Shown piece by piece: positions 15,589 to 25,862 of a DNA stretch of 64,000 nucleotides (position 1 is the first letter of the stretch; every line of letters starts with the position of its first letter). The stretch is from positions 1 to 64,000 of the forward strand of contig JAHDQO010000021.1 in the NCBI GenBank assembly GCA_018433765.1, written 5' to 3'. The notes beneath the pieces are model-generated. The model did not search any database. It was given only the letters and a program-made list of their open reading frames with translations, and had not been told where the DNA came from. The position numbers and the translations under genes are program-made. This stretch comes from Tissierellales bacterium (GTDB lineage Bacteria; Bacillota; Clostridia; Tissierellales; Sedimentibacteraceae).

Positions 15589-17331
15589 ATGAATAAAAAT
15601 CAATCTTTGTTTCACAGCATGTTTCCTCTATTAAAGGGTGAACGAATTAAGCTTAGTTTTGGATTACTGCTTGCAGTAATCTGTTCTGCACTGTCTTTTG
15701 TTCCATATTTGGCAGTCTATAATATTATTCTTGGATTAAGTGAAAATAAACTTAACTTTTCATTTATTATTTTCTGGGCATTTTTAAGTATAGGTTCAGT
15801 TATCCTAAAATCTTTATTAATGTCCATTGCAAGCCTTTGTACTCATACATCTGCATTTAATACTATGCATAAGTTAAAAATCAAAGTACTTCAGCATATG
15901 TCATCATTAAATCTTGGATTTTTTAATAACAATTCACAAGGTAAAATAAAAACAGCTATATTTGACGATATTGGACGATTAGAAAACTTTATAGCTCATA
16001 ATCTTCTTGAGCTGGCTCAATCATTTATTGTGCCGCTTATATTGTTTATTGTACTTTTAACAATACAGCCAATAATGGCCTTGTGTATTTTAATTCCTGC
16101 AGTACTTGGAATTGTTATACCTATGAAAATAATGAAAGGGTATCCTGATCTAACAAAAGAATATACCAACACATTTTCTTCTGTTAATTCATCTATAAAT
16201 GAAATGATTACTGGAATGCAGGTTCTTAAAATGTACCATCTGTCTGCTAAGCATTTTAAAAGATACACAAATTCACTTAAGCAGTATACAACATGCCTTA
16301 AAAAAATGGCAAAAACATCCTGCTCACCAATAGCGGTTACAGTAGTCATATTAGATTCAGCAATTCTTTTTACATTACCTGTAGGTGGTTTTTTATATTT
16401 GCACAGTATGATTACGCTTGGTAAATATTTATTATTTATTTTATTATCTATGTGTTTCTTTAGTGCATTTTTCAACCTTATAAATATACGTATGGGTATT
16501 ATGGAATTAAAGAGCGGTTTAACACATGTACAAGAAATTATAAATATGGAATCCATAAAAAATGGTACAGTAACACTTTCTAGCCAAGACTGTTATGATA
16601 TAGAACTTCGTAATGTTTCTTTTTCATATGGTAATAATGCTGCGTTATCTAATGTAACCCTAATTATACCTAATGGTACTCTTACAGCATTTGTAGGAGC
16701 ATCAGGAGCTGGAAAAACCACAGCAGCTCAGTTGATCGGTAGATACTGGAATGTAACTTCTGGTGAAATATTAATTAACGGCATTAACATTAATGATATT
16801 TCTACTAAATCATTAATGAATCTTACTGCGTTTGTATTTCAGGATGTATTCATACTAGATGACACATTATATGAGAATATCGCTATGGGAAGCGATGCAG
16901 AAATGTCAAAGGTTATAGAAGCTGCTAAGGCAGCTCAAATTCACGATTTTATTCAAAATTTACCAAACGGTTATAAAACAAGCTTAGGTGTTTCAGGAAT
17001 TAAACTTTCTGGAGGACAAAAGCAACGTATTGCTATAGCTAGAGCTATCCTAAAAGATGCACCAATCATTATTTTCGATGAAGCAACTTCTTTTTCTGAT
17101 ATTGAAAACGAACATAAAATTCAGCTAGCTTTGCAAAGTTTACTAAAAGGTAAAACTACTATTATGATTGCCCATAGACTTCACACAATTAAAAATGCAG
17201 ATAATATTGCGGTGTTTGATGAAGGTAAAGTAGTTGAACAAGGCAAACATGATGATCTAACAAAATCAGATGGTATTTATGAAAAAATGTGGAATACATA
17301 CATATACTCATCTGTAAAGGAGGTAATGTAA
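15589..17331 (+). CDS. ABC half-transporter, first of a heterodimer (YbtPQ-like)
   Basis: 580 residues: a six-helix membrane domain (20-320), then an ATPase with Walker A GASGAGKTT, signature LSGGQKQR and Walker B PIIIFDEATSF. The fold is that of type IV ABC exporters. The YbtP/YbtQ pair of the same fold imports ferric yersiniabactin, and the Fur box and AraC site favour a role in iron or siderophore movement, in either direction. The DEATSFSD sequence after Walker B is unusual. AAGGAG precedes the ATG. The next gene starts at the base after its stop. Confidence 0.85.
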   Translation: MNKNQSLFHSMFPLLKGERIKLSFGLLLAVICSALSFVPYLAVYNIILGLSENKLNFSFIIFWAFLSIGSVILKSLLMSIASLCTHTSAFNTMHKLKIKVLQHMSSLNLGFFNNNSQGKIKTAIFDDIGRLENFIAHNLLELAQSFIVPLILFIVLLTIQPIMALCILIPAVLGIVIPMKIMKGYPDLTKEYTNTFSSVNSSINEMITGMQVLKMYHLSAKHFKRYTNSLKQYTTCLKKMAKTSCSPIAVTVVILDSAILFTLPVGGFLYLHSMITLGKYLLFILLSMCFFSAFFNLINIRMGIMELKSGLTHVQEIINMESIKNGTVTLSSQDCYDIELRNVSFSYGNNAALSNVTLIIPNGTLTAFVGASGAGKTTAAQLIGRYWNVTSGEILINGININDISTKSLMNLTAFVFQDVFILDDTLYENIAMGSDAEMSKVIEAAKAAQIHDFIQNLPNGYKTSLGVSGIKLSGGQKQRIAIARAILKDAPIIIFDEATSFSDIENEHKIQLALQSLLKGKTTIMIAHRLHTIKNADNIAVFDEGKVVEQGKHDDLTKSDGIYEKMWNTYIYSSVKEVM

Positions 17332-19077
17332 ATGTTAAAAACAATAAATAATCTGCTTGGTGACAATAAAAAAAGACTTTATATGCCTATCTTTTTAACA
17401 GTTATTGATGCAATTGGCAGTATGGCTTTATATTTTATACTGTATTTAACTGTAATAGATCTACTTAATAAAAGCTTAACAGAAAATAAAATTATTGTTT
17501 ATACCTGTATATGTGCTGCAAGTGTAATCTATAGAATTATTGTTTATCGCAAGGGATATCTTCTCTGCTTTACAAAGGGGTTTGATGTAGCACACGATGT
17601 ACGTGTTAACATCGGTGAACATATATGTAATTTAAGTCTTGGATATTTTAATCAAAACAGCATGGGTTATTTGATGAATACTCTCACAAATGACGTTGGA
17701 AACTTTGAAGGAATCATAACTCATGCTCTACCGTTTTGCATAAAGGCTTTGACTTCATGTGCTTTAATTATAATAGGTACATTTTTTATAAATTGGAAAC
17801 TAGCTTTAACACAATTTTTTGTGATAATCTTATCTTTTCCTGTTTTACACTGGGGTAATAAACTCATTAAGAAATACGGCAGTGAGAAAAGAAATCTTTC
17901 ATCTCGTGTGGTTTCTGTTGTTATGGAATACCTAAATGGATTTAAAGTATTTAAATCTCATAATATGACAGACACACATTTTGATCGTCTTCTTAACACA
18001 TTGGAAGATACAAGGAAATTAAGTATTAAGACTGAGTATAAAATGGCAGTACCTAATTGCACTTATTCAATCATAGTTAGTTTTCTAACTCCTTTAGTTT
18101 TGCTTCTTGGCAGCTATATGCTATCTGGACATAAATTTACTTCTGACTCTTTTACAGCATTTATGATAATGAGTCTAGCTCTATCTGCTATTCTTGTATC
18201 ATTTGAACATTATTATATTATGCTCAATGATTTAAAATTAGCTGCTAACAACTTAGAGAAGGCATTTTCAATAAAACCACTTCCTTATTCAGATGAAGAC
18301 TTTAAATTAAGCAGCTATGATATTAAATTTAATAACGTTAATTTTTCTTATGAAACTGGAAAACAAGTTCTATATGATATAAATTTTTGTTCAGAAAGTG
18401 GAAGCGTTACTGCCTTAATAGGACCTTCCGGAGCAGGAAAATCCACTATTGCAAATTTAATAGCACGTTTTTGGGATTCAACTAGTGGTGAGATTTTTAT
18501 TGGTGGACGAGACATAAAAGAATTAAATCCCGATAGACTTCTTCACTATATAAGTGAAGTATTTCAAGAAAATATATTATTAAACGATACAATCTTAAAT
18601 AATATAAAAATAGGCCGTCCTGAGGCAAGTTATGACGAAATAGTAGAAGCATCAAAAGCTGCTCATTGTCATGAATTTATAGAAAAACTTACAGAAGGAT
18701 ACAATACAGTTGTATCAGAAGGAGGAAAATCACTTTCAGGAGGAGAACGCCAGCGTATTGCTATAGCTCGAGCTATTCTAAAAAATGCTCCTATTTTATT
18801 ATTAGATGAATCAACTGCTTCACTCGATCCTGATAATGAGTCAAAAATTAATCATGCATTAGATCAACTTATGAGAGAAAAGACAGTTTTTGTAATTGCT
18901 CATAGATTAAATACAATAAGTCATGCTGATCAAATTATCTTGTTAAATAACGGAAAGATTGAAGAAATAGGCAGTCATGATAATTTAATGCAGCAAAAAG
19001 GTCATTATTTTAGAATGGTTAAAGAACAAGAAGCAGCCCGTAAATGGAATATAAAAGGAGAGAGTAAAAATGAATAA
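17332..19077 (+). CDS. ABC half-transporter, second of a heterodimer (YbtPQ-like)
   Basis: 581 residues: membrane domain (15-310), ATPase with Walker A GPSGAGKST, signature LSGGERQR and Walker B ILLLDESTASLD. AAAGGAGG sits at the end of the preceding gene, so the two subunits are made from coupled ribosomes. Its stop overlaps the MATE gene by 8 bases. It is the likely partner of the preceding subunit. Similar pairs occur at 22348-25846. Confidence 0.87.
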   Translation: MLKTINNLLGDNKKRLYMPIFLTVIDAIGSMALYFILYLTVIDLLNKSLTENKIIVYTCICAASVIYRIIVYRKGYLLCFTKGFDVAHDVRVNIGEHICNLSLGYFNQNSMGYLMNTLTNDVGNFEGIITHALPFCIKALTSCALIIIGTFFINWKLALTQFFVIILSFPVLHWGNKLIKKYGSEKRNLSSRVVSVVMEYLNGFKVFKSHNMTDTHFDRLLNTLEDTRKLSIKTEYKMAVPNCTYSIIVSFLTPLVLLLGSYMLSGHKFTSDSFTAFMIMSLALSAILVSFEHYYIMLNDLKLAANNLEKAFSIKPLPYSDEDFKLSSYDIKFNNVNFSYETGKQVLYDINFCSESGSVTALIGPSGAGKSTIANLIARFWDSTSGEIFIGGRDIKELNPDRLLHYISEVFQENILLNDTILNNIKIGRPEASYDEIVEASKAAHCHEFIEKLTEGYNTVVSEGGKSLSGGERQRIAIARAILKNAPILLLDESTASLDPDNESKINHALDQLMREKTVFVIAHRLNTISHADQIILLNNGKIEEIGSHDNLMQQKGHYFRMVKEQEAARKWNIKGESKNE

Positions 19078-20419
19078 TAAGAATAATAAAATACAATTAA
19101 TGAGTGAAGGAAATGTAACTAAGGCTCTATATAAACTAGGTATGCCAATGGTTGTTAGTATGCTCGTTACAGCACTTTACAATGTTGTTGATACTTATTT
19201 TGTGTCAGGACTTGGGACAAGTCAAGTCGCAGCAGTTTCAGTTGCATTTCCTATTTCGCTTATTTTTTCAGGTGTTGCGCTTACTTTTGGTGTTGGAGGA
19301 GGTTCCTATATTTCAAGGCTTTTAGGAGCTAAAGAAAATAAAAAAGCTAATGAAATAGCATCTACAGCTTTATTTAGTAGTTTAACTATTGGTATTATAT
19401 TATCATTAGCAATTATGCTATTTTTAAATGATGTATTAATTTTCATGGGAGCAACAAAAACAATTTTGCCCTATGCAAGAAATTATGCGTCAATATTCAT
19501 ATTCAGTATGCTTTTTAGCACAATAAATGTCACAAGTGGAAATCTTGCAATATCACAGGGAGCATCTAATATTACTTTAACTGCTATGATAATAGGTGCT
19601 GTTCTAAATATGATTTTAGACCCTTTGTGCATTTATTTATTACATTTGGGAGTACGTGGTGCAGCTATTGCTACTCTATTTTCTCAAATAATAACCACTC
19701 TAATTTATTTATGGTTTTTTTATAGCGGTAAAAGTTATATTAAAATTGGACTGTCATTTTTTAAACCTAAAATAAAAACTTATACTCAAATTATTAAAAT
19801 TGGTATATCAATGCTGCTTTTACAAGTACTTTCTAGTTTATCAATGAGCTTTATCGCAAAATCAGCTAGTTATTATAGTGATGAAGCTGTTGCAGCTATA
19901 GGAATAGTTCTAAGAATTGTTACACTTGGAACAAACGTTGTTTTTGGGTTCATGAAAGGATATCAACCTATGGCAGGATTCAACTATGGAGCAAAAAACT
20001 ATGCACGACTTAACGAAGCTACTCACATCTGCTTGAAATTGACAACTATCTTCTGTATTGTTTGGACAGTTTTAACATTTGCTATTGCTAATCCTGTAGT
20101 TTCACTTTTCAGTACGGATGAAAATGTAATAAAAATTGCTGAGAAAGCATTAAAAGCAAATACAATAATGTTCTTCACTTTTGGTTTTCAATTTACTTTC
20201 TCCACATTGTATCTTTCTTTAGGCAAAGCAATAGCTGGTGGAATTTTAAGCATAAGCCGCCAAGGAATATTTTTTATCCCAGTAATTTTAATTCTACCTT
20301 CGATATTTGGCTTAGATGGGATTATATACTCACAAGCTGTAGCAGATTTACTTACTACTCTTATAACCATTATATTTGCAGTTAAGATAAATAAAGAAAT
20401 CAAGGTGCTCGCAAAATAA
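19070..20419 (+). CDS. MATE-family multidrug/Na+ antiporter
   Basis: 449 residues with twelve predicted membrane helices. The N-terminus has MSEGNVTKALYKLGMPMVVS, usual in MATE proteins, and the middle has GFMKGYQPMAGFNYGAKNY, a conserved MATE motif. It should expel small molecules in exchange for cations. As third gene of a Fur-box operon it may export a siderophore or a spent chelator, which is an inference. A related 3' fragment remains at 11227-11322. Confidence 0.87.
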   Translation: MNNKNNKIQLMSEGNVTKALYKLGMPMVVSMLVTALYNVVDTYFVSGLGTSQVAAVSVAFPISLIFSGVALTFGVGGGSYISRLLGAKENKKANEIASTALFSSLTIGIILSLAIMLFLNDVLIFMGATKTILPYARNYASIFIFSMLFSTINVTSGNLAISQGASNITLTAMIIGAVLNMILDPLCIYLLHLGVRGAAIATLFSQIITTLIYLWFFYSGKSYIKIGLSFFKPKIKTYTQIIKIGISMLLLQVLSSLSMSFIAKSASYYSDEAVAAIGIVLRIVTLGTNVVFGFMKGYQPMAGFNYGAKNYARLNEATHICLKLTTIFCIVWTVLTFAIANPVVSLFSTDENVIKIAEKALKANTIMFFTFGFQFTFSTLYLSLGKAIAGGILSISRQGIFFIPVILILPSIFGLDGIIYSQAVADLLTTLITIIFAVKINKEIKVLAK

Positions 20420-20439
20420 CTATAGACATAAATAGCCAA

Positions 20440-20509
20440 AGATCCTTCGACTCGCAATGTCCGCTTAGGATGACTGTCATCGTCATCCTGAACATTAGCC
20501 GAAGGATCT
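20440..20509. repeat. Palindromic intergenic element between convergent genes
   Basis: The outer arms AGATCCTTCG (20440-20449) and CGAAGGATCT (20500-20509) are perfect, and the inner arms AGGATGAC and GTCATCCT flank a short loop. The sequence style (CATCCTGA...CGAAGGATCT) is like widely dispersed bacterial palindromic repeats. It can also act as a terminator for both flanking genes. Confidence 0.65.
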
Positions 20510-20529
20510 ATAATATAGCCTGAGAATAA

Positions 20530-22164
20530 TTATTTTAAAGTAATATTTCCTACATTAATTAGAACTGGCTGTCCATAAAAATCATAATTAGAAATAGTAT
20601 CTAGATTGTAAACAGCTAATTGTTTTCTATTAGTTAATGGTATTAAAGCAGCACCTTTATGTATTTCTGAAAGAATATAATTGTATTTCTTTTGTATTTT
20701 ATCTTTGCTTACCATAGAAGTAAGCTGCATAATAATTTCGTTGCTGTTTTCAATATGTTTAAATCCCTGAGCAACAAGATTATCCTTAAGAGGTACTGTA
20801 CAAAGATTAGACACAAACAAATATGGATCGTATGGAATACCATAAGTATCCTGTATTGCAATATCATAATCTCCCTTAGCTATAGTTTGAAAAAGAGTAT
20901 ACCTTTCTAAACTAGTTGTATTAATTTTCATTCCAATTTTATCAAGAAAAGATGCTAATGTGGCAGAAACATCATCAAGATTAGCTGTACCATTAATATA
21001 AATAAGCTCACCTTCTAGCTTCTTCCCATTTTTTTCACGAATACCATCACCATTCGAATCTATCCATCCAGCATCATCTAGTATCTTAACTGCTTTTTTA
21101 ACATTATATTCATAAGAATCAACTTGTACATTGCAATAAGGCAAAGATGTATCCAATACATTATAAGCTATTGGTTCAATTCCATAGAAAATATTTCTAC
21201 TAATGCTTTTCTTATCAATTGCGTAATTAATTGCTAATCTTACTGCTTTATCATTAAATGGTTCTTTATCAGCATTCAATCCTAATAGACGTGTTTGTCC
21301 ACTTACATCAGAAGTTACTGCATTATAGTTACTATCATTTTTCAATTCATTGTATGTATCATAAGACATGTTTACAGAACCAACAATCATATCTATTTCA
21401 CCGCTTCGTAATGCAAGCAGTTTAGCATCATTGTTAGGAATTACTTTTATATGAAAAACATCAACTTCTGGCTTTTCTCTATTGTAGTAAGGATTTCTTA
21501 CAAATGTATAATTTTCTTCTTCCCTCTGTCCATCATACATATAAGGTCCTGTTCCAAGTGTAGCATTTTTTGTTCTATCAGAAAGTGTACCATCTTTGTT
21601 ATAAGCTGATGGTGCCATTATAGCTAGAGAATTTAAAAGTGTAAAATCCTGCAGAGTTCCATAATATGATGATGTTAAATAAACTTTAACTTTATATTCA
21701 TCAACTGCTTCAATTTTATCAAATAATAGAGTAGTCATTCCAAAAGCTCCATTATATTCACCAAATAGTTTAGGTATATTTTCTAAATTTATCTTTACTG
21801 CTTTTGCATTTAAAACACTGCCATCAGAAAATTTAATACCTTGTTTTAAATTAAAAGTATAGACAAGACCATCATCTGAAACATCCCATGATTCAGCTAA
21901 ACCTGGAACAATTTTTCCATCTTCGTAGTTTACTAGTGTTTCATAAAAATTACTCAAATAATTATATAAACCCATATTTGTAATGATGTTTGGAGATAAA
22001 ACAGTAAAGAATCCACCTTCAAAATCCCAACTCTCACATAATGTAATTTCTTTTTTAACATCCTCTGCTATAGGTTTCTCTGTAGAACAACCTGCAAGCG
22101 ATGATATACTAACAACTATACACAAACCTACAGCAGAAATTCTTTTTAATATTTTTTTATACAT
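20530..22164 (-). CDS. Family-5 solute-binding lipoprotein, iron-regulated
   Basis: 544 residues with signal peptide and lipobox LAGC (Cys about 26). The SBP_bac_5 body includes ESWDVSDDGLVYTFNLKQGI and GTGPYMY. The family binds peptides, nickel or metal chelates. No Dpp-type permease is nearby, so it probably delivers its ligand to the YbtPQ-like pair at 22348-25846. It is a paralogue of the protein at 25863-27533. It has its own promoter with an overlapping Fur box. GGAGG precedes the ATG. Confidence 0.87.
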   Translation of the reverse strand: MYKKILKRISAVGLCIVVSISSLAGCSTEKPIAEDVKKEITLCESWDFEGGFFTVLSPNIITNMGLYNYLSNFYETLVNYEDGKIVPGLAESWDVSDDGLVYTFNLKQGIKFSDGSVLNAKAVKINLENIPKLFGEYNGAFGMTTLLFDKIEAVDEYKVKVYLTSSYYGTLQDFTLLNSLAIMAPSAYNKDGTLSDRTKNATLGTGPYMYDGQREEENYTFVRNPYYNREKPEVDVFHIKVIPNNDAKLLALRSGEIDMIVGSVNMSYDTYNELKNDSNYNAVTSDVSGQTRLLGLNADKEPFNDKAVRLAINYAIDKKSISRNIFYGIEPIAYNVLDTSLPYCNVQVDSYEYNVKKAVKILDDAGWIDSNGDGIREKNGKKLEGELIYINGTANLDDVSATLASFLDKIGMKINTTSLERYTLFQTIAKGDYDIAIQDTYGIPYDPYLFVSNLCTVPLKDNLVAQGFKHIENSNEIIMQLTSMVSKDKIQKKYNYILSEIHKGAALIPLTNRKQLAVYNLDTISNYDFYGQPVLINVGNITLK

Positions 22165-22189
22165 TTTTTCCTCCTTTTTAATGGTTATT

Positions 22190-22208
22190 GATAACGATAG
22201 TCATTATA
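22190..22208. promoter_or_regulatory. Fur box over the -10 of the solute-binding gene
   Basis: GATAACGATAGTCATTATA matches the Fur consensus at 16 of 19 positions. It covers the minus-strand -10 element at 22203-22208. Confidence 0.78.
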
Positions 22209-22231
22209 TAATTTACAGCTACCATTTGCAA
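22203..22231 (-). promoter_or_regulatory. Promoter of the solute-binding gene
   Basis: On the minus strand, TTGCAA (22226-22231), a 17-base spacer and TATAAT (22203-22208), overlapped by the Fur box. Confidence 0.7.
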
Positions 22232-22246
22232 GAACCTAAAATAAAA

Positions 22247-22279
22247 GAGGATGCTGTTATAAATATAACATACATCCCC
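22247..22279 (-). terminator. Terminator after the ABC pair
   Basis: On the minus strand, GGGATG and TGTTATA pair with TATAACA and CATCC, followed by TCTTTTATTTT. It separates the ABC transcript from the next solute-binding gene. Confidence 0.7.
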
Positions 22280-22347
22280 TATTTATCAATATTTAAATGA
22301 GTCTAAATATATAGTCATTTGTATTATAGTGATATTATAATGTTGTA

Positions 22348-24099
22348 TTATGATATTTGTTTATTCTTATTGATTTTCCAACTTCTGGCACTCATACGTC
22401 TTTCCCAAAAATCACTGTACTGTCCTTTTTCTTTGATTAGTTCATTATGTGTTCCACTTTGAACAATCCTTCCATCATCTACTACAAGTATTTGATCAGC
22501 ACTCTTTATAGTAGATAATCTATGAGCTATAACAACAAGAGTTTTATCTTTAACCAGTTCATTTATAGCCATTTGAATATATTTTTCATTATCGGGATCA
22601 ACGCTGGCAGTTGCTTCATCAAGGAGTATAATAGGTGCATCTTTCAAAATAGCTCTGGCTATTGAAATTCTCTGTTTTTCTCCACCTGATAAAGATGAGC
22701 CTCCTTCTCCAACTACTGTATCATATCCATTTTCAAGGTTTACTATAAAATCATGACACCTTGCTTTTTTACAAACTTCAATTACTTCTTCTATTGTAGC
22801 TTCTGGTTTTCCAAATTTAATATTATTCAATATAGTATCATTAAATAAGTATACATTCTGGAATACCATACTAATATTTTTAAGCAAACTGCTGCATGTC
22901 ATTCTTTTTACATTAATACCTCCAATTTTAACTTCACCTTCCTGTACGTCCCAAAATCTAGCTACAAGGTTTGCTATTGTAGTTTTTCCACAACCTGATT
23001 TACCTACCAAAGCTAACATGCTTTGTTCCTTAACCTTAAAGCTTACATCATGAAGTACTTTACTTTGTTCATATGCAAACGAAACATTTTCAAACTCTAT
23101 ATCAAAATTATCAAGATCTATATCTTTACCATTTTCATCAATTAAATCTGCATTTTTAACTGCTTCATATCTATTAAGTGCAGCTTCCATTACACGTACT
23201 TGACCTGTTAATCCTCCTAGTATTTTGAAAGGAGTATAAATTTGAAATACAAATATCAGCATCATCAGCATTAAAGGCATATCTAGAGTTTTATTAAATG
23301 TAAAATAAGATGATGCTAAAACTGTCAATCCTACTGCAAAAGAAAAACAGCTTTCAAAAACTAAATTTGGAGGAATAAATTTTTCTTCAAACTCAATAGA
23401 TGTATCACGAGATTTGTGGAATTCATCGTTTATTGATTTTGCTCTATCTCCAAGCATATTTAATGACTTAATTACTGAAATTCCTTTAACATATTCTAGT
23501 ACAGCACTAATCAATTTTGCTTGTGTTTCTTGCCTAATCTCAGAATGGTATTCGCCAACCTTCTGAATCTTTCCAAGAGCTAACTTACCCAAAATCATAG
23601 CTATAAAGGAAATAGCTCCTAATCTATAATCTAAGACAGTAATCATGATTGTTCCAATTACAATACTTAAGTATCCTGTAACTATTTTTGAAAGAGTACC
23701 CATAGAATGTTCTTCTATAAAAACTAAATCAGAGGTTATAACTGCTGTAACATTACCAATATTTCCTTCTGAAAAATAACCCATTGGAAATCTTTTTAAT
23801 TTATCTCCTATTTCCATTCTTTCTCTTTCAAAAATATCATATCCTGTACTTCTTTGAAATCCGTCAACAGCTCTTTTACATAATGCTCTTAAAATTACAC
23901 TTACAATCATTAATATACCAACAATCCACGCATCTTTTATAGTTACTGTAACTGACACTATTTTTATGAGTACATACAATACTAGCATAATCGGAACTTG
24001 AGTAAATATTGATTCTAAAACACTTATTAGAAATGCTATTTTAATTCTTCCAGCATAATTCCCTGCAAGTTTTAATAATCTCTTAACAATACTAAGCAT
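22348..24099 (-). CDS. ABC half-transporter (YbtQ-like)
   Basis: 583 residues from the ATG at 24099, which follows AAGGGGG and overlaps the upstream stop by 8 bases. The longer reading frame from 24195 lies inside the neighbour and is unlikely. It has six membrane helices and an ATPase with Walker A GKSGCGKTT, signature LSGGEKQR and Walker B IILLDEATASVD. It is the partner of the 24092-25846 subunit and probably imports a metal chelate handed over by the adjacent solute-binding lipoproteins. Confidence 0.85.
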   Translation of the reverse strand: MLSIVKRLLKLAGNYAGRIKIAFLISVLESIFTQVPIMLVLYVLIKIVSVTVTIKDAWIVGILMIVSVILRALCKRAVDGFQRSTGYDIFERERMEIGDKLKRFPMGYFSEGNIGNVTAVITSDLVFIEEHSMGTLSKIVTGYLSIVIGTIMITVLDYRLGAISFIAMILGKLALGKIQKVGEYHSEIRQETQAKLISAVLEYVKGISVIKSLNMLGDRAKSINDEFHKSRDTSIEFEEKFIPPNLVFESCFSFAVGLTVLASSYFTFNKTLDMPLMLMMLIFVFQIYTPFKILGGLTGQVRVMEAALNRYEAVKNADLIDENGKDIDLDNFDIEFENVSFAYEQSKVLHDVSFKVKEQSMLALVGKSGCGKTTIANLVARFWDVQEGEVKIGGINVKRMTCSSLLKNISMVFQNVYLFNDTILNNIKFGKPEATIEEVIEVCKKARCHDFIVNLENGYDTVVGEGGSSLSGGEKQRISIARAILKDAPIILLDEATASVDPDNEKYIQMAINELVKDKTLVVIAHRLSTIKSADQILVVDDGRIVQSGTHNELIKEKGQYSDFWERRMSARSWKINKNKQIS

Positions 24100-25846
24100 G
24101 CTGTACCCCCTTAACATTAATATCCCAATTATTGGATTGAATATTTGAATTCCATAATCTATTATAATCATCTGATTTGGATAATAGCTCATCATGAGTT
24201 CCCTGCATAAGTATTTCTCCCTTATGCATCAGTATAATATTATCAGCTTCAACTATAGTAGATAACCTATGAGCTATAACAATAAGTGTCTTTCCTACAA
24301 TTAGCTCGTTCAAGGCTTCTTGTATTTTATCTTCATTTTCAGAATCAGTAAAAGCAGTAGCTTCATCTAATACAATTATTGGAGCATTCCTTAAAATTGC
24401 TCTTGCTATTGTAATTCTCTGTTTTTCACCACCTGATAGCTTATTTCCAGCATCACCTACATTTGTGTTATATCCGTTTTCCATATTCATTATAAAATCA
24501 TGACACATAGCAAGCTTAGAAACTTCTATGACCTCTTCATCAGTAGCATTTGGTCTTCCCATCCGTATGTTTTCTATTATAGAAGTATTAAAAAGGAAAG
24601 TATCTTGTGAAACATAGCTAATCATATTCATTAATCTTTCAAAAGACATATCATTTATGCTTACATTTCCTATTGAAATTTCTCCACTTTTAACATCCCA
24701 GTAATGAACTAATAATTTGGCTAATGTACTTTTTCCACTTCCTGATTCCCCTACAATAGCAGTAACAGAATTTTCTTTTGCACAAAAAGAAACATCCTTT
24801 ATAACTTCTTTTTTATCATAAGCAAATGTTACATTTTTAAAATTAACATCATTATTATTAGGATCAATATTTTTGTCAGATGTTTCTAATTCTTCTCCAT
24901 CAAATGTCATTTCTAATTGTTCTATTTTATATTTAAGATTAGGTATCAAAGGAATGAATTCTACAAACCTAACTAATGGAACACCAAGACTCATAGATAA
25001 CAACAATGAAAAAACAAACTTTGATAATTCGAGTGTTCCATTTATATACATTACAGTACCAACTGGCAGTAAAAACATTATTGTACAAGGAAGCACAGCT
25101 CCGTAAATAGACATATAAGTCCACGATTCTTTAAACCATGCTAATGTATAGTTTCTGTAATCTCTAACAGATGATGCATATTTTTCAAAGGAGTCTGTAG
25201 TTCTATTAAAAATTTTAATTACTTCCATACCGGAAATATATTCTACTATAGTTGAATTCATGTTGCTAGCTGAATTATAATATGCGCTCATTTTTTTTAA
25301 TCCATTTTTCATCATCAACATCATTGCTGTCATACCTATTGGAATAGATACCATTGAAAGAAGTGCAAGCCGCCAATCTAAAACAAACAACACTATAATT
25401 ACTAATACTGGAACAACTGCATAAGGTATACCTTCTGGTACCATATGTGCTATCAATGCTTCTATGCTTTCAATATCATCTACAAAATTTTTCTTATAAT
25501 TACCTGTACCTTTTTTATTTATATCTCCAAGAGGTAATTTTGCCATCTTATCAGCAAATTTTATTCTCATACCCATTAAAGTATCATAAGCAGCTTCATG
25601 TGATGCTGAAAGACCTTTAAAATACAAAAACGATTGTAGAAGTAAGCAAACCACAACTAAACTAGACATTAACAGCAAATAGCTTATAGTAACAGAATTA
25701 TTCTCTATAAAGCTTAATATTATATCATAAGCTATTATATAAGGAATAATTCCTACTATTACACTAAAGAATATCAAAAACATAGCTAAAAATAGTTTGT
25801 TTTTGTAATCTTGGGCATAAACCAATATTTTCTTTAATGCACCCAT
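24092..25846 (-). CDS. ABC half-transporter (YbtP-like)
   Basis: 584 residues: membrane domain (15-310), ATPase with Walker A GESGSGKST, signature LSGGEKQR and Walker B IIVLDEATAFTD. The start follows AGGAGG, 16 bases after the solute-binding gene at 25863. The overlap with the next subunit indicates a heterodimer made in equal amounts. Pairing an SBP with exporter-fold subunits is unusual; YbtPQ-type importers are the known precedent for import by this fold. Confidence 0.85.
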   Translation of the reverse strand: MGALKKILVYAQDYKNKLFLAMFLIFFSVIVGIIPYIIAYDIILSFIENNSVTISYLLLMSSLVVVCLLLQSFLYFKGLSASHEAAYDTLMGMRIKFADKMAKLPLGDINKKGTGNYKKNFVDDIESIEALIAHMVPEGIPYAVVPVLVIIVLFVLDWRLALLSMVSIPIGMTAMMLMMKNGLKKMSAYYNSASNMNSTIVEYISGMEVIKIFNRTTDSFEKYASSVRDYRNYTLAWFKESWTYMSIYGAVLPCTIMFLLPVGTVMYINGTLELSKFVFSLLLSMSLGVPLVRFVEFIPLIPNLKYKIEQLEMTFDGEELETSDKNIDPNNNDVNFKNVTFAYDKKEVIKDVSFCAKENSVTAIVGESGSGKSTLAKLLVHYWDVKSGEISIGNVSINDMSFERLMNMISYVSQDTFLFNTSIIENIRMGRPNATDEEVIEVSKLAMCHDFIMNMENGYNTNVGDAGNKLSGGEKQRITIARAILRNAPIIVLDEATAFTDSENEDKIQEALNELIVGKTLIVIAHRLSTIVEADNIILMHKGEILMQGTHDELLSKSDDYNRLWNSNIQSNNWDINVKGVQHA

Positions 25847-25862
25847 AATAACACCTCCTAGT

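Noticed and set aside
24100-24195. Extended start of the YbtQ-like gene
   Set aside because: The extra 32 codons lie inside the preceding ABC gene. The ATG at 24099 has AAGGGGG and a normal 8-base overlap.
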